A DNA stretch of 64,000 bases, from contig NZ_CP065589.1 of NCBI RefSeq assembly GCF_021278965.1, positions 3,911,001-3,975,000 of the forward strand, read 5' to 3'. The position numbers and the translations under genes are program-made. Shown piece by piece: positions 43,497 to 53,465 of the stretch. Source of the DNA: Chryseobacterium capnotolerans. GTDB taxonomy: Bacteria > Bacteroidota > Bacteroidia > Flavobacteriales > Weeksellaceae. A model generated the notes under the pieces. The model worked only from the letters and a program-made list of their open reading frames with translations. It made no database searches and was not told the origin of the DNA. How positions within the stretch are numbered: the first letter of the stretch is position 1; each line of letters begins with the position of its first letter.

Positions 43497-44526
43497 CGGA
43501 TTTTAAAATGGTTTTATCATCCCTGAACAAACGGTAAAGCAGTAACATCACCCCAATAGCCAATACCCATACAAACCAGTTGTATCCAAACATTTTTACC
43601 AAAGGATAAAACAGATATACTAACATTCCTACCAGAATCACAATTAAAAGGAATTTTATCCAGCCCGGGACATTATCTCCGCCCAGATTCAATGATTTAT
43701 TTTTAAATAGGAAGGAGTATAATCCAACCGCTGCAATCATTAGAATTACCATATAAATAATATCTGAAACAGGAGTATCTTTATTTAACGAATTACTCCC
43801 AGATTCCGCGCCTTTTACTTTTGAATCTTTGATGGATGACGGGGGTGACATATCAGCTATATCTATGGTTCCGTATAGCTTTCCTAAAGAATCCTGCATC
43901 AGAACCTGTTTTTTCTTTAAAAGATATTTGACAACATCTCCATTTACCGGTTTTCCTTTGGTATATTGTTTTAAGGAATCTGAGATTTTACGTTTCAGGA
44001 CTTCACTTCTTTCTTTAATCTGCTTAGTGATTTTTTTAGTATAAATAATTTTAAGAGAATCTCTGCTCTGCTGCTCTTTACTGCTAAGCTTTTGAATATC
44101 TTGACCAATGGCGCTTACATCCCTTCCTCCTTTCTTTTTATATTCTTCTTTTTCTTTTTTTGTCTTGCTCTCCTGCATTCCTGCATTCAGGAGTTCATTG
44201 GACAGACCTTTTCTTTGATCAAAATATAGAGAATCTATCTTTTGGTCTATTTCGGAAACGCCAGAATGAAACGCGATCATATCTGAAGGAGCTTTTACAG
44301 CATCTGTTACAATCTTCCCTGAAGACATTACATTTTCCTCTTCTCCTGCTGTACTATCCTTATTTGATGGTAAAGCTATTTTTAGTACAATAGCGATTAC
44401 TATAACAGCCCAAAATATTCTGCGAAAATTCCTGGTTCCTGCACTTTCCTGTTTCGCACCGGAACTTCCCAACAGCCCGTCTAACCAGGTAAATTTGCTA
44501 AATCCATCGCCCCTGGATGTTCCCAT
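43483..44526 (-). CDS. membrane protein of the bpX system
   Basis: The 347-residue protein has a membrane helix near 33-50 and three more near 258-276, 291-310 and 313-333, separated by a long charged coiled-coil-like region (SKTKKEKEEYKKKGGRD, KKITKQIKERSEVLKRKISD). No known domain. It lies between a bpX gene and the TPR gene, with overlap downstream. Confidence 0.7.
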   Translation of the reverse strand: MGTSRGDGFSKFTWLDGLLGSSGAKQESAGTRNFRRIFWAVIVIAIVLKIALPSNKDSTAGEEENVMSSGKIVTDAVKAPSDMIAFHSGVSEIDQKIDSLYFDQRKGLSNELLNAGMQESKTKKEKEEYKKKGGRDVSAIGQDIQKLSSKEQQSRDSLKIIYTKKITKQIKERSEVLKRKISDSLKQYTKGKPVNGDVVKYLLKKKQVLMQDSLGKLYGTIDIADMSPPSSIKDSKVKGAESGSNSLNKDTPVSDIIYMVILMIAAVGLYSFLFKNKSLNLGGDNVPGWIKFLLIVILVGMLVYLFYPLVKMFGYNWFVWVLAIGVMLLLYRLFRDDKTILKSDDDE

Positions 44527-44582
44527 AATGTCTAAGGGTATTCCAAGTTCTATAGCTCTTTCAGGATATTTTTCAATGTATT

Positions 44583-45182
44583 TTAAATATTTTTCAATTT
44601 CTTTTTATTTCCGGCCATGACTTTCTTCAAATCAAATGGCAGGTTATTCATCCATTCTTCTTCGGTTTGAGGTTTCTGTAATGCCTCGAGCATTTTTTCA
44701 TCATCTATCTCAACCGTATAGCTTTCTATGATTTGTGGAATTTTAACTCCGTTCAAAGGTTTTCTTATCGTTTCTTCTATCTTTCCAGATTCCTGAATCA
44801 ATTCGACCCAATCGATTTGCTCTGACAGCTTTACCAATCCAAATTCAGGATGCATAATGAGAAAAGTTGAATCTACCGCTTCCCAATCTTCATGATTAAC
44901 CTTTGGATAAAACGTAGTATTTTCCGGAATAAAAAGTTTATGATCTACCCATTGAAAATAGGCATTCTTTCCGATTTCCTGTGGAACATGATCTTGAAAT
45001 ACTAAGAAACACCCATAGATGACGTTGGGAGTATTTGCTGGAATGGCATAAGCTTTTGTACGATCCAGGTCAATTTCCAGAGTTTCCATTTCCTGAAGCC
45101 ATACAAGAGGTGAAGAACCTTTTATTAAAAGTCCATTTTTAGGATATATATTTTTCGGAAAAGGTTTTATTCTAAGCTCCAT
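44583..45182 (-). CDS. bpX-type component of the MoxR-vWA ternary system
   Basis: The 199-residue protein has the block LIKGSSPLVWLQEMETLEID and NTPNVIYGCFLVF, which I associate with one of the later bpX domains (bpX5/bpX6 group; number uncertain). It lies 8 bp downstream of the fused vWA-propeller gene. Its role in the complex is unknown. Confidence 0.65.
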   Translation of the reverse strand: MELRIKPFPKNIYPKNGLLIKGSSPLVWLQEMETLEIDLDRTKAYAIPANTPNVIYGCFLVFQDHVPQEIGKNAYFQWVDHKLFIPENTTFYPKVNHEDWEAVDSTFLIMHPEFGLVKLSEQIDWVELIQESGKIEETIRKPLNGVKIPQIIESYTVEIDDEKMLEALQKPQTEEEWMNNLPFDLKKVMAGNKKKLKNI

Positions 45183-45190
45183 AATCTTAT

Positions 45191-47559
45191 CTATAACATC
45201 ACCTGCTCTATAAACGGTTTCAAATACTGATGATACATTTCCTCCATCGTTCTTACCTTCAATAAGGTCTGTTCCGGAAGATAATATTCTGATCCGCCAA
45301 ATTCTGTCTGAGTAGCCAGTGCCAGAAATCCATAGCTTGTCGTCGGAATATAAAACTCTTCTATCCCTTTGTTACTGCTTCTGAATATAAGCATTCCCCG
45401 GGAATCTGCAATGACCTCGCTTCCATCAGGAAAGGTATATTTATTTTTATTCTGTTCTGCAAAAATCGGGATATCGTATTTGTTTTTGTAAAGATTGAGG
45501 GTATTTTCATATACGCTGCTTATTTCATATCCTGAAAAAACAAAATTATGATGTGCATTAATCCCGATTTTATTAAAATTACCGATAATTTTTAATCCGC
45601 TTCTATTCAGTTTGGCTACTTCTGTCTCTACTTTTGCAATGTTTTTGTCTATATCTTTGTATTGATGATCAAAAGGTTCTACTGAAGTATTTCCTTCTAT
45701 ATTTATTTTATACAATTGAGGGTTCGAGGCCTGATGAAGATAAAAACTTTGGTCAAAATAAATCAGTTTATAATCATCCGGAATATTTAGTCCGGTAACA
45801 TTGATCTCAGAATATTCTTTTGTATTCACATTCAGTTTAGACACTAATTTTCTGGAAGGCTGATATTGGCATAATATAAAATGCTGCTGCTTATTTTTTG
45901 CCAGCGCAAACTGTCCTGTTGGTTTTACAGAAATTCCTTCAGCCATCACTTCACAACCATGATAAGTTTTATAGTAATCATAAGAATGTCTGTCATAATA
46001 ATTATCAGAAAGATAAGTTTTCAATAATTGTTTTTTTGAACTCAGGATAAAAAATTCACCTTCGTACAGAAACTGAGCCATCTTATTCGCAGGAGTTGGG
46101 AGCAGGATCGGGTAATTTAATGGAAGATCGGTTTTCTTTCCATTCGAATTATTCTCAGTCTTTTTCTGCTGGGGGGATTGGCCCATAGCTCATGAAGAGG
46201 AAGCATTATTTTCTGGATATGCTTTCGTGCCCCTTTATGATGTTTATAAAAATTAATTTCCCCATATGAAGTAGTAGCGACTAAAAATTTAAGTCTGTCC
46301 CTATTCTGGTGAATAACTCGCTGCATTTTTTCGTCTTCAAGGTTCTCTTGATGAGTGATGAAAAAGACTTCAATATCTTTTTGAGGATATTCTTCATTTA
46401 AAAACTTTTCCAACGCTCCTGAAACTTCCAGTACCGGACTTACCTGATTAAGGTTTTCAATTACTGTTTCAACTTTATGTAAGGAAATAGGAATCGCAGC
46501 CTGTCCAAGCACCATTACTTTACATTCTGAATGGGCTTTCGGATGCTTGATGATGGCAATGGCTGATGAAAAGGCCAATACTTTTGGGATTCCCCAGTTT
46601 CTAAGGGAAGTATCAATCAGGATAATTCTTTCAAAAATATTTTCTTCAGGCGGTATTTCTCTTTGGATGTATAAAGCTTCATTATTCGCCACACGATTGA
46701 TGAAAACTTCGTCTTCGTTGGCAAACTCTGATAAAAGCATTCTATGAAAATCTCCTTTATTGGTCATATCAGAAACACCTCCAATAGGCTGTTCCCCTGG
46801 AGAAAGATGACGCATCGGAATTTTAAGTCCGCTCCATATTCTTTTAATAAGGCTCCCTATCTGGAAAGTCTTGGATTCTTCCACCAGTTCTCGGATAAAG
46901 TCTTTATCTGTATCTGCATTAGCTTCTTCCTCTACCACCTCATCATCTAATTCCGGCTCTTCAATCGAACCTTTCATGGCGTCAATGATGGATTGTACGG
47001 TTGGAAATTTTTCGTTGAGATCTATTGCCGTCAGATCTTTGTTCAAAACAGATGGACCAGCATGTTGCTTTTCTGCACTAAAGCTCAATTCCTGAGGTCT
47101 TTTAGAATAAACCCTCAAATAAGCTTCCGCGTTTAAAGAAGATAGTCTGTTATGACTATCTTTAAACAAAGTCTGCAGCAATATAATTTTGTTCTGCTTC
47201 TGTTTATAAACTTTCGGAAGGGCTCTTATCTTTTCCAGAAATTCAATTTCTCTTTCTGCATTGAAATCAAAGTTTCCGACACTGTAAAAATCTGCAGTAT
47301 ATCTTAAAGGGCCTGCAAAGTCTGTATAGCCATCCTGCATGGCATATAAAACCATCAGCAAAGCTCCAAACGGAGGCCATCCCTGCGGCTGAAGCTCTTT
47401 CAGAACCTCAATGATATAAGGTCTATATGCGATAGCACCCACTCCGGGTATGGAGAGGAGATTATTCTCATGATATCCGGAATCTCCGGGCACATCTTCA
47501 TCAGTTTTCCATTCCCAGAAATAATTTTCGTAAGATTGGAAATAGGCCTTTAATTCCAT
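45191..47559 (-). CDS. vWA plus beta-propeller-like protein (frameshifted)
   Basis: Frames 47559-46117 and 46186-45191 join if the C6 run near 46174-46179 (G on the plus strand) gains one base, giving ELWANPP then QQKKTENNSNGKK. The joined protein is about 790 residues. The first part has GDSGYHENNLLSIPGVGAIA and a vWA-like core (IILIDTSLRNWG); the second has repeated FILSSKKQ/FALAKNKQQHFILC blades typical of bpX propellers. It starts 10 bp inside the end of the preceding gene. In the ternary system the vWA protein is the partner of the MoxR ATPase. Confidence 0.75.
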
Positions 47560-48293
47560 TCTCTTGATTTTTCAGTAAGACGGAATGAACTTACAGATAA
47601 TGGTCTGAAATCTGTTTCTTTGATTAAAAGATAATTTCCATTTTCATCCCATAAAAGCCATCCATCTGACTCTTTATTATATTTTTTTTGTAAGACTGTG
47701 CTTAGGTTTCTAAATTCAAAATCAAAACCGGAAGGCAAAAGATGTCTGTCTTTTGTCCAATATGTTTTCCCCGGCAGACTTAATAATGGGGTTCCTAAAA
47801 AAAGAGCTTTATCTCCCATCACAATCCATTTTATTTTTTCCAGTCTGAACTTTGGTAAGGCCATAATACTTTCTTTGATATCTCCAATTTTGCTTACCAA
47901 AGCAATAACCGAATGTTCTTCTCCACTCTCCTTTAACTTAACCGGGACTTTTTCACTGATGCCGAAATAGTTTTGGTTAGAAGTCGGAAAGGTGAGCCTT
48001 AAAGCTTTATCAATAGACGTCCAAAGCAATGCTGTTCTCATTTTTTTGCTGGGAACCAATGCTTCTTTTTTGAATAAAAGCCCATCACGCAATTCGTACA
48101 GTAAAAAGTTAGGCAACTGATGCAGCTCTGAACTCAATATCTGTTCATCGGTAAAACCTTTGAGCCATATTGTTTCATCATCTGTTGCGATCAGAACATT
48201 CTTCCAATCCCGGATAGAGCCTAGATAGTCCTGATCCGCACGTGGAAGTTCTGCCCAGAATTCTATTATAGGGTCTGAAGAATTTTCTGCCAT
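47550..48293 (-). CDS. bpX-type component of the MoxR-vWA ternary system
   Basis: The 247-residue protein contains WKNVLIATDDETIWLKGFTD near the start and FRLTEKSREW at the end. The position between MoxR and the vWA gene, overlapping both (28 and 10 bp), and the pattern of a tryptophan-rich first module fit a bpX2-like domain; the exact family is uncertain. Confidence 0.65.
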   Translation of the reverse strand: MAENSSDPIIEFWAELPRADQDYLGSIRDWKNVLIATDDETIWLKGFTDEQILSSELHQLPNFLLYELRDGLLFKKEALVPSKKMRTALLWTSIDKALRLTFPTSNQNYFGISEKVPVKLKESGEEHSVIALVSKIGDIKESIMALPKFRLEKIKWIVMGDKALFLGTPLLSLPGKTYWTKDRHLLPSGFDFEFRNLSTVLQKKYNKESDGWLLWDENGNYLLIKETDFRPLSVSSFRLTEKSREWN

Positions 48294-49399
48294 AAGCTTT
48301 CAATTTCCTGCTGAATATATTGCTTTTGTTCAGGATTTCTGATCCAGTCACAGCGTGTCTGTAAATATCTCAGTTTATCTTTGATCACATTTTGCTCTTC
48401 AAAGCTTAGATGCCCTTCGTTCCATTTATCTACAAGGATTTTTACATCTTTCATCACCTCTTCCGGATTTGGTGTTTTATTATGCATCGCCTGTGGATGG
48501 GAGTTCGGATGGTCGTCTCTCTCAATCGTTCTGTTAACTATGCCTTCCAGAATTTCAATCTGCTCTTCTGTATCCCAGATATGTTTTAAAACCCAAAGAT
48601 CTGAAAGCACCGCTTCATTTCTCCCGCAAATTAAAGCACTTGCAGCGATGAGGTTCTGAAGTTTCACGGCTCTACGGTCCGAAATAGCAATTCCTGTATT
48701 TCTAAGGCTCATAATCGTATTTAGATAAACTTCATAGATCGGTTTTAAATCTATTGTCCTACACAGGTTCTGTAATTCTCTGATCTCATTGGCATGAATT
48801 TCCGGCACCTCTGTTTCTTCTTCATTTTCAAGCTTTCTTCCTGCTAAAAGCACCTGCTGCAGGAGTTCCGGATTGACATAATCTACATTGATTCTTACCA
48901 GAAAACGGTCAAATAAAGCGTTCAATGCTTCATCTTCCGGAAGAACGTTACTTGCTCCTACAAACATCAAAGCAGGTAAATGTTTTGTTTCTTTTCCTCT
49001 TTTGAAGATCTTTTCATTAAGCGCCATCAAAAGGGAGTTCAGAATAGCGGAATTGGCATTGAAGATCTCATCAAGGAAAACCATGGAGGCTTCAGGCATC
49101 ATTCCTTCGGTATTGGTCAGAAGTTCTCCTTCTTTTAATTTTCTAATATCAAAAGGACCAAATATCTCGTTGGGCTCTGTAAAACGGGTCAGGAGATATT
49201 CAAAGTTCTTTCCATCCTTTACAGTTTTTGCCAATGTCCTTACAATGGCTGATTTTGCAGTCCCCGGAGGCCCATACAAAAAGGCATTTTCTCTTGCCAA
49301 AAGACAGATCCCCAGCAGGTCTACTACATCATTTTTCCCTACAAAAGTATCTTTTACGTAGTTTAGAACTGTATTCAGTTTATTAATATTCTGCGTCAT
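48266..49399 (-). CDS. MoxR family AAA+ ATPase
   Basis: The 377-residue protein has Walker A GPPGTAKS (43-50), Walker B MVFLDEIF (106-113), a FTEPNEIFGPF loop, sensor GASN and Arg-finger region NALFDRFLVRI, followed by a RavA-like C-terminal lid. MoxR proteins remodel vWA-domain partners. It overlaps the upstream gene by 4 bp (ATGA) and the downstream one by 28 bp. Confidence 0.95.
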   Translation of the reverse strand: MTQNINKLNTVLNYVKDTFVGKNDVVDLLGICLLARENAFLYGPPGTAKSAIVRTLAKTVKDGKNFEYLLTRFTEPNEIFGPFDIRKLKEGELLTNTEGMMPEASMVFLDEIFNANSAILNSLLMALNEKIFKRGKETKHLPALMFVGASNVLPEDEALNALFDRFLVRINVDYVNPELLQQVLLAGRKLENEEETEVPEIHANEIRELQNLCRTIDLKPIYEVYLNTIMSLRNTGIAISDRRAVKLQNLIAASALICGRNEAVLSDLWVLKHIWDTEEQIEILEGIVNRTIERDDHPNSHPQAMHNKTPNPEEVMKDVKILVDKWNEGHLSFEEQNVIKDKLRYLQTRCDWIRNPEQKQYIQQEIESLWQKILQTL

Positions 49400-50046
49400 T
49401 GATTTTCTTCAGTTATTATTTTTAATTCTTTCCAGAACGCCTCTTTATGCATTCCAAATTCTGCCATAAGCAATGTATTGATGAATGGAATTTCCGCCAG
49501 TTTATAATCTCTTTTTTCAACAATTCTTTCCAGATACAATTTCCGGTAGGTTTTGTCTTTCAACTCTTCTTCCCAATTCACTCCTTTCAGATCAAGTTCA
49601 TATCCGACTCCTGAGTAATGAAATTCTGTCAGGATATCTTCAAGCAATTTGATGAGTGGATCTTCAGGATCAACTGAATTCAGGGCAATCATCACTTCAG
49701 GTAAAAATCTTAATGATAAATCTGCTGATAGAATAGAAGAAATATTTCTCATCCCTTTAAATTTTGGAATCAGGTTTTCAAGATTGTTGACTGTATTTTC
49801 TCTTATCAAATATAGTTGAGCACTATGATACAGGACTTTTGCTGCCCAAACTGCTGTGATTTTATCACAGGATAGCTGATCGGAAAGAAATTCCAATCTT
49901 TCTTTTTCGAATTCTGCTTCAAAATACATTTCCGCTTCCTCCTCTTCTTTGGGAGAAATGGTCTGAATATTCGAAAAGAGGGTAATACATTCGCTTTTAC
50001 GCAGTAAAAAGATTGTATCTAGAAATGGTGATTTGGATTCCATCAT
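49396..50046 (-). CDS. bpX-associated helical protein, first gene of the operon
   Basis: The 216-residue protein is helical, with WAAKVLYHSAQLYLIREN near residue 67 and ISSILSADLSLRFLPEVM. It may be the bpX4-type component, judging from position and the W..KVLYHSAQLYLIR pattern, but this is uncertain. A start two codons later (50043) is possible. A TATTTTTG -7 box lies at 50051-50058. Confidence 0.65.
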   Translation of the reverse strand: MMESKSPFLDTIFLLRKSECITLFSNIQTISPKEEEEAEMYFEAEFEKERLEFLSDQLSCDKITAVWAAKVLYHSAQLYLIRENTVNNLENLIPKFKGMRNISSILSADLSLRFLPEVMIALNSVDPEDPLIKLLEDILTEFHYSGVGYELDLKGVNWEEELKDKTYRKLYLERIVEKRDYKLAEIPFINTLLMAEFGMHKEAFWKELKIITEENQ

Positions 50047-50050
50047 CTAA

Positions 50051-50058
50051 CAAAAATA
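50051..50058 (-). promoter_or_regulatory. -7 box of the bpX operon
   Basis: Minus strand TATTTTTG fits TAnnTTTG directly before the first gene; no TTG at -33 is seen. The rest of 50059-50320 shows no gene. Confidence 0.45.
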
Positions 50059-50320
50059 AAACTATTTTGTAGAGAATAAAATTTTTAGAAAAAGGATTGA
50101 TATTAAATTATGCCGCTGCTGGAAAAATACGGCTTTTAAGGCTTCGAGTGATAGTTTCTTTATTTTGAAAGAATGGTATGTTGGAAAATGCTAAGGCGCT
50201 AAGATGGTTTAATATCATGCTGTTTTAAGGTGCAAGATTCTGTGTTAATCTGCAAATAATATTTATATTTTTTTGTAAATTTGTTTTTTAAGTCGGCCTA
50301 GAGCTAGACTCTGTAGCGTG

Positions 50321-51355
50321 CTATACTATCTCAGTTTTCACGCTATTTTTTGATTTATATTTACCGTCATAAACGGTTTCATTTTTAAAAAGAATATAGA
50401 TCAATTCTAATATTTTTCTTTGGATTGCTACTAAAGCCTTCATTTTTATTCCATGTTTTGAAGTGAGTCTTATATAAACTTCTTTGAAGTTATCATCCCA
50501 CTTCACAATTGTTAAAGCCGGCAAAAACAAACATTTCCTTAACATTCTATTTCCTTTTTTTGATATCCGTGATTTACCTTTTACCGACGTTCCAGATTGT
50601 TTTTCTCTAACATCTAACCCTGCATAACTTGATAATTGAGACTTGTTTCTAATCAGTTCAAAGCCATTGGTCTCTCCCAAAACAGTAACCGCAGTTAAAA
50701 CACCAACTCCCGGTATTGTTGTAAGTCGTTCTATCAATTGTTTTATCACAGGATTAGTATTGATAATAGTATCGATATCTTTCTTTATTGCTTTTTCTTG
50801 AGCATTGAGCAAATTCATACGAGCTTGCATTCTTTCTATACTTTTTAAATGAGGAGAAGCTTGAATAGTTTCTGCATGAAGCTGATTTTTTATCACATTC
50901 CGCTCCTGAACAATTTGATCGCGCTCTCTGGTAAGCTGTTGCAGCTCATTATAAGTCTGATCAGGTTTTTTCCAATGATTTAATTTTCTTTCAAGACCGA
51001 ACTGAGTAATAGCCTGAGAACAACTTTTATCAGTTATCGTTTTTATATCAAGAGTTCTTAGGTAGCTACTTATTTTATTGGGCAAAACGATATAGACCTT
51101 TTTATTATTCTCAGCAAGATAATAAGCGAACTTCTGATGATAAACCCCTGTGGCTTCCATAACATAGTGAATTTCCTGATCTTCAACACTTTGTTTTTCA
51201 ATCCAATTAATCAATAATGGGATTCCAACATCTGTGTTTTTAAATACCTTATAAGCTAGAAATTTTATAGTTTGATCTTCATATAGACAACCTAAAGTAA
51301 CTACTAATTCTTTTTGAGACACATCTATACCGGCTACTTGTTTTAATACTTTCAT
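50321..51355 (-). mobile_element. IS110-family insertion sequence, transposase gene
   Basis: The 344-residue transposase has the DEDD RuvC-like core of IS110 (AGIDVSQKELVV with Asp, EATGVYHQKFAYYL with Glu, DKSCSQAI) and the C-terminal Tnp_20 region (LTTIPGVGVLTAVTVLGE, QLSSYAGLDVREKQSGTS, RKCLFLPA) with the catalytic Ser context. It is intact. IS110 elements lack terminal inverted repeats, so the ends could not be placed. The upstream non-coding side (51356 to about 51560) is where an IS110 bridge RNA would be expected. Confidence 0.92.
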
Positions 51356-52007
51356 CTTTTATTACTTTTTAAGTGAGATATCTTCCTTCGTCTTTTCTCC
51401 TGATTGGATATTCTGGATATTAAATGAGGTTTTTAATTCCTTACATTCTGCTCTGACTCTAAAAGATAAAAAAGAATGAGGTCGTTTCTTGCGCCGAATA
51501 TGTTTCTTTGAACTATTGGATTTTTATTCAACTCTCATTCTTATTCACTTTATGGCTAAGATAATATTTGAGATAAAGCAAATTATAACTTATACAAACA
51601 TAGGAGGATTTTATCTGCGATAAAATTTTATGCGGTTGATGTATTTCCGATAATTATTTAATTGCACAGATTTCGCAGATGTCTGTGATGAGATAATGTA
51701 AGATCTTATCCCTATGAATGGTGGTGAAAAAGGAATACTATTAAAGCGTAAAACCTCTATTCTTTCTTTATTTGAATGTGCAGTTTTTTTTAATTCATAA
51801 AGTATATAATGGCTGCGAATGCACGGATTTTATCATTTTATTTGTGTATTCGTGGCTAGAAAAATCAGAGTAACTTTTGCTGAAAATCTTCGATTTTCTT
51901 GCGCCTTAAAAGCATATTATTTAAAAGCTTTACGCCCTTGCGTTTTCCAACAATAGAAATATTCCTGAAAAGACGTTGCTTCTTCGCTCTCTCCTCGCAA
52001 TGATTGG
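51356..52007. other. non-coding region upstream of the IS110 transposase
   Basis: Includes GAATGAGGTC and ACTCTCATTC/CTCATTCTT inverted pieces (51474-51545), the possible bridge RNA zone, then dispersed repeats: a GATTTTATCTGCGATAAAAT palindrome (51609-51628; similar at 5548), and GCGCCTT...GCGTTTTCCAACA (51901-51951), the complement of GTTGGAAAACGCAAAGGCGC near 5488. No gene seen. Confidence 0.45.
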
Positions 52008-52397
52008 TTAAGCTACTATTTCAATGATATTATTTTCAGGATCCAGGATGACACTTTCGTAATATCCGTCACCGGTTGTCCTTGGTTCTCCGGCAATGGT
52101 ATAGCCATCGTTTCTTAAAACTTCTGTAAGCTCATTTACTTTTTCTTTACTTCCTGCAGAGAATGCAAAATGGATGATTCCAAACTGTTGGGATTCGTAA
52201 AAGTTTTCGCTTTCCTTAATATCTGCTCTGGTCATGATCTCTAGACGGCATCCGTTATCAAAACTAAGAAAGTAAGATTCAAAATTTTTAACAGGATTCA
52301 CATATTTTTCATTGGAAGTTGCTCCGAAATATTTCTGATAAAATGTTCTGGTTTTTTCAAGATCTTTTACCCAAACAGCAATATGTTCTATTTTCAT
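52008..52397 (-). CDS. VOC family protein
   Basis: The 129-residue protein is a standard VOC pair: MKIEHIAVWVKDLEKTRTFY, FGATSNEKYVNP, SYFLSFDNGCRLEIM in the first module, and GIIHFAFSAGSKEKV, VILDPENNIIEIV in the second. His5, Glu54 region, His74 and the final Glu are the metal-site candidates. Substrate unknown. It is a single gene with its promoter in an AT-rich upstream region. Confidence 0.9.
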   Translation of the reverse strand: MKIEHIAVWVKDLEKTRTFYQKYFGATSNEKYVNPVKNFESYFLSFDNGCRLEIMTRADIKESENFYESQQFGIIHFAFSAGSKEKVNELTEVLRNDGYTIAGEPRTTGDGYYESVILDPENNIIEIVA

Positions 52398-52644
52398 TTT
52401 TTTAATTTTAAGAATATTAATACTGCAAAATTAATTGTCAGAATTATGGTATATCCGCTCCCTGTTACTCTATCCTTGTTCTGTATTTACCTATTCTTTT
52501 TAGCCCTAAAGAAATAAAATTTCAAAAACTCACCTTCAAAGTCAATAAACAAAGTACTTATTGACAACAAATTATACATTATTCCCTGATAAATCAGCTT
52601 TATGATTTCACTTTCCACAATGACAAGGTCAATATAAAAGTTAT

Positions 52645-52652
52645 TATATTTG
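52645..52652 (+). promoter_or_regulatory. -7 box of deoD
   Basis: TATATTTG fits TAnnTTTG, 19 bp before the ATG at 52672. Confidence 0.6.
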
Positions 52653-52671
52653 TGCCATTCAAAATAACATT

Positions 52672-53382
52672 ATGAGTATTCACATCAGTGCTAAAAAAGG
52701 AGAAATTGCTAAAGTAGTATTGCAGCCGGGGGATCCGCTTCGTGCACAGTATATTGCTGAAAATTATTTAGAAAATGCAAAACTGGTAAGCAAAACCAGA
52801 GGTATCTTTTATTATACAGGTCTTTATAAAGGGAAAGAGATCACTGTAGGGGCTAGTGGAATGGGATTCCCTAGTATCGGGATCTATTCTTTTGAGTTAT
52901 TTACAGAATATGAAGTAGATACAATCATAAGAATCGGTACATGTGGAGCTTACAATACAGATCTTAAGCTTTTTGATATTTTAAATATTGAAAATGCTGC
53001 CAGCGAAAGTACCTATGCTAAATATGCATGGGGAATTGAAAGTGATATTCTTCCTCACCAGGGAAATATCTTCAATACGATCAATGAAACGTCTAAAGAA
53101 TTATCTATAGACGCTAAAGCGATCAATATCCACAGTAGTGATATTTTCTACAGAAAAGATCCTAACACGCCTGAGATTGCTACAAGATACAACTGCCCTG
53201 CAGTAGAAATGGAAGCTTTCGGATTGTTTGCCAATGCTCAGCATTTAGGTAAAAATGCAGCTACGATCTTAACTGTAACTGATATTATCCCAACTCACGA
53301 GAAAATCTCTGCCGATGAGAGAGAAACTGCTTTGAAACCAATGATGGAACTTGCTTTAGAGTCTGCAATCAAGAGTTTATAA
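52672..53382 (+). CDS. deoD: purine-nucleoside phosphorylase DeoD
   Basis: The 236-residue protein matches hexameric PNP: HISAKKGEIAKVVLQPGDPL, ASGMGFPSIGIYSFEL, IRIGTCGA, NCPAVEMEAFGLF with the Glu-Met-Glu ribose contact, and TVTDII with the catalytic Asp. It cleaves purine ribo- and deoxyribonucleosides with phosphate to base and (deoxy)ribose 1-phosphate, for purine salvage. It converges on tatD through a shared terminator. Confidence 0.95.
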   Translation: MSIHISAKKGEIAKVVLQPGDPLRAQYIAENYLENAKLVSKTRGIFYYTGLYKGKEITVGASGMGFPSIGIYSFELFTEYEVDTIIRIGTCGAYNTDLKLFDILNIENAASESTYAKYAWGIESDILPHQGNIFNTINETSKELSIDAKAINIHSSDIFYRKDPNTPEIATRYNCPAVEMEAFGLFANAQHLGKNAATILTVTDIIPTHEKISADERETALKPMMELALESAIKSL

Positions 53383-53427
53383 GAAAAGGTAGAAAGGCAA
53401 ATTTGCTGATTACCGTTTCAACCGCAT

Positions 53428-53465
53428 AAAAAAGAGCTTTACTGTATCAGTAGAGCTCTTTTTTA
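53428..53465. terminator. terminator between convergent deoD and tatD
   Basis: AAAGAGCTTTACTG and CAGTAGAGCTCTTT pair with one mismatch around TAT, flanked by A and T runs. Confidence 0.85.

Noticed and set aside
49985..50012. TGCGTAAAAG sequence similar to the regulon element
   Set aside because: It lies inside the coding region of the first bpX gene, the second half-site is poor and no -7 box follows at 9 bp.
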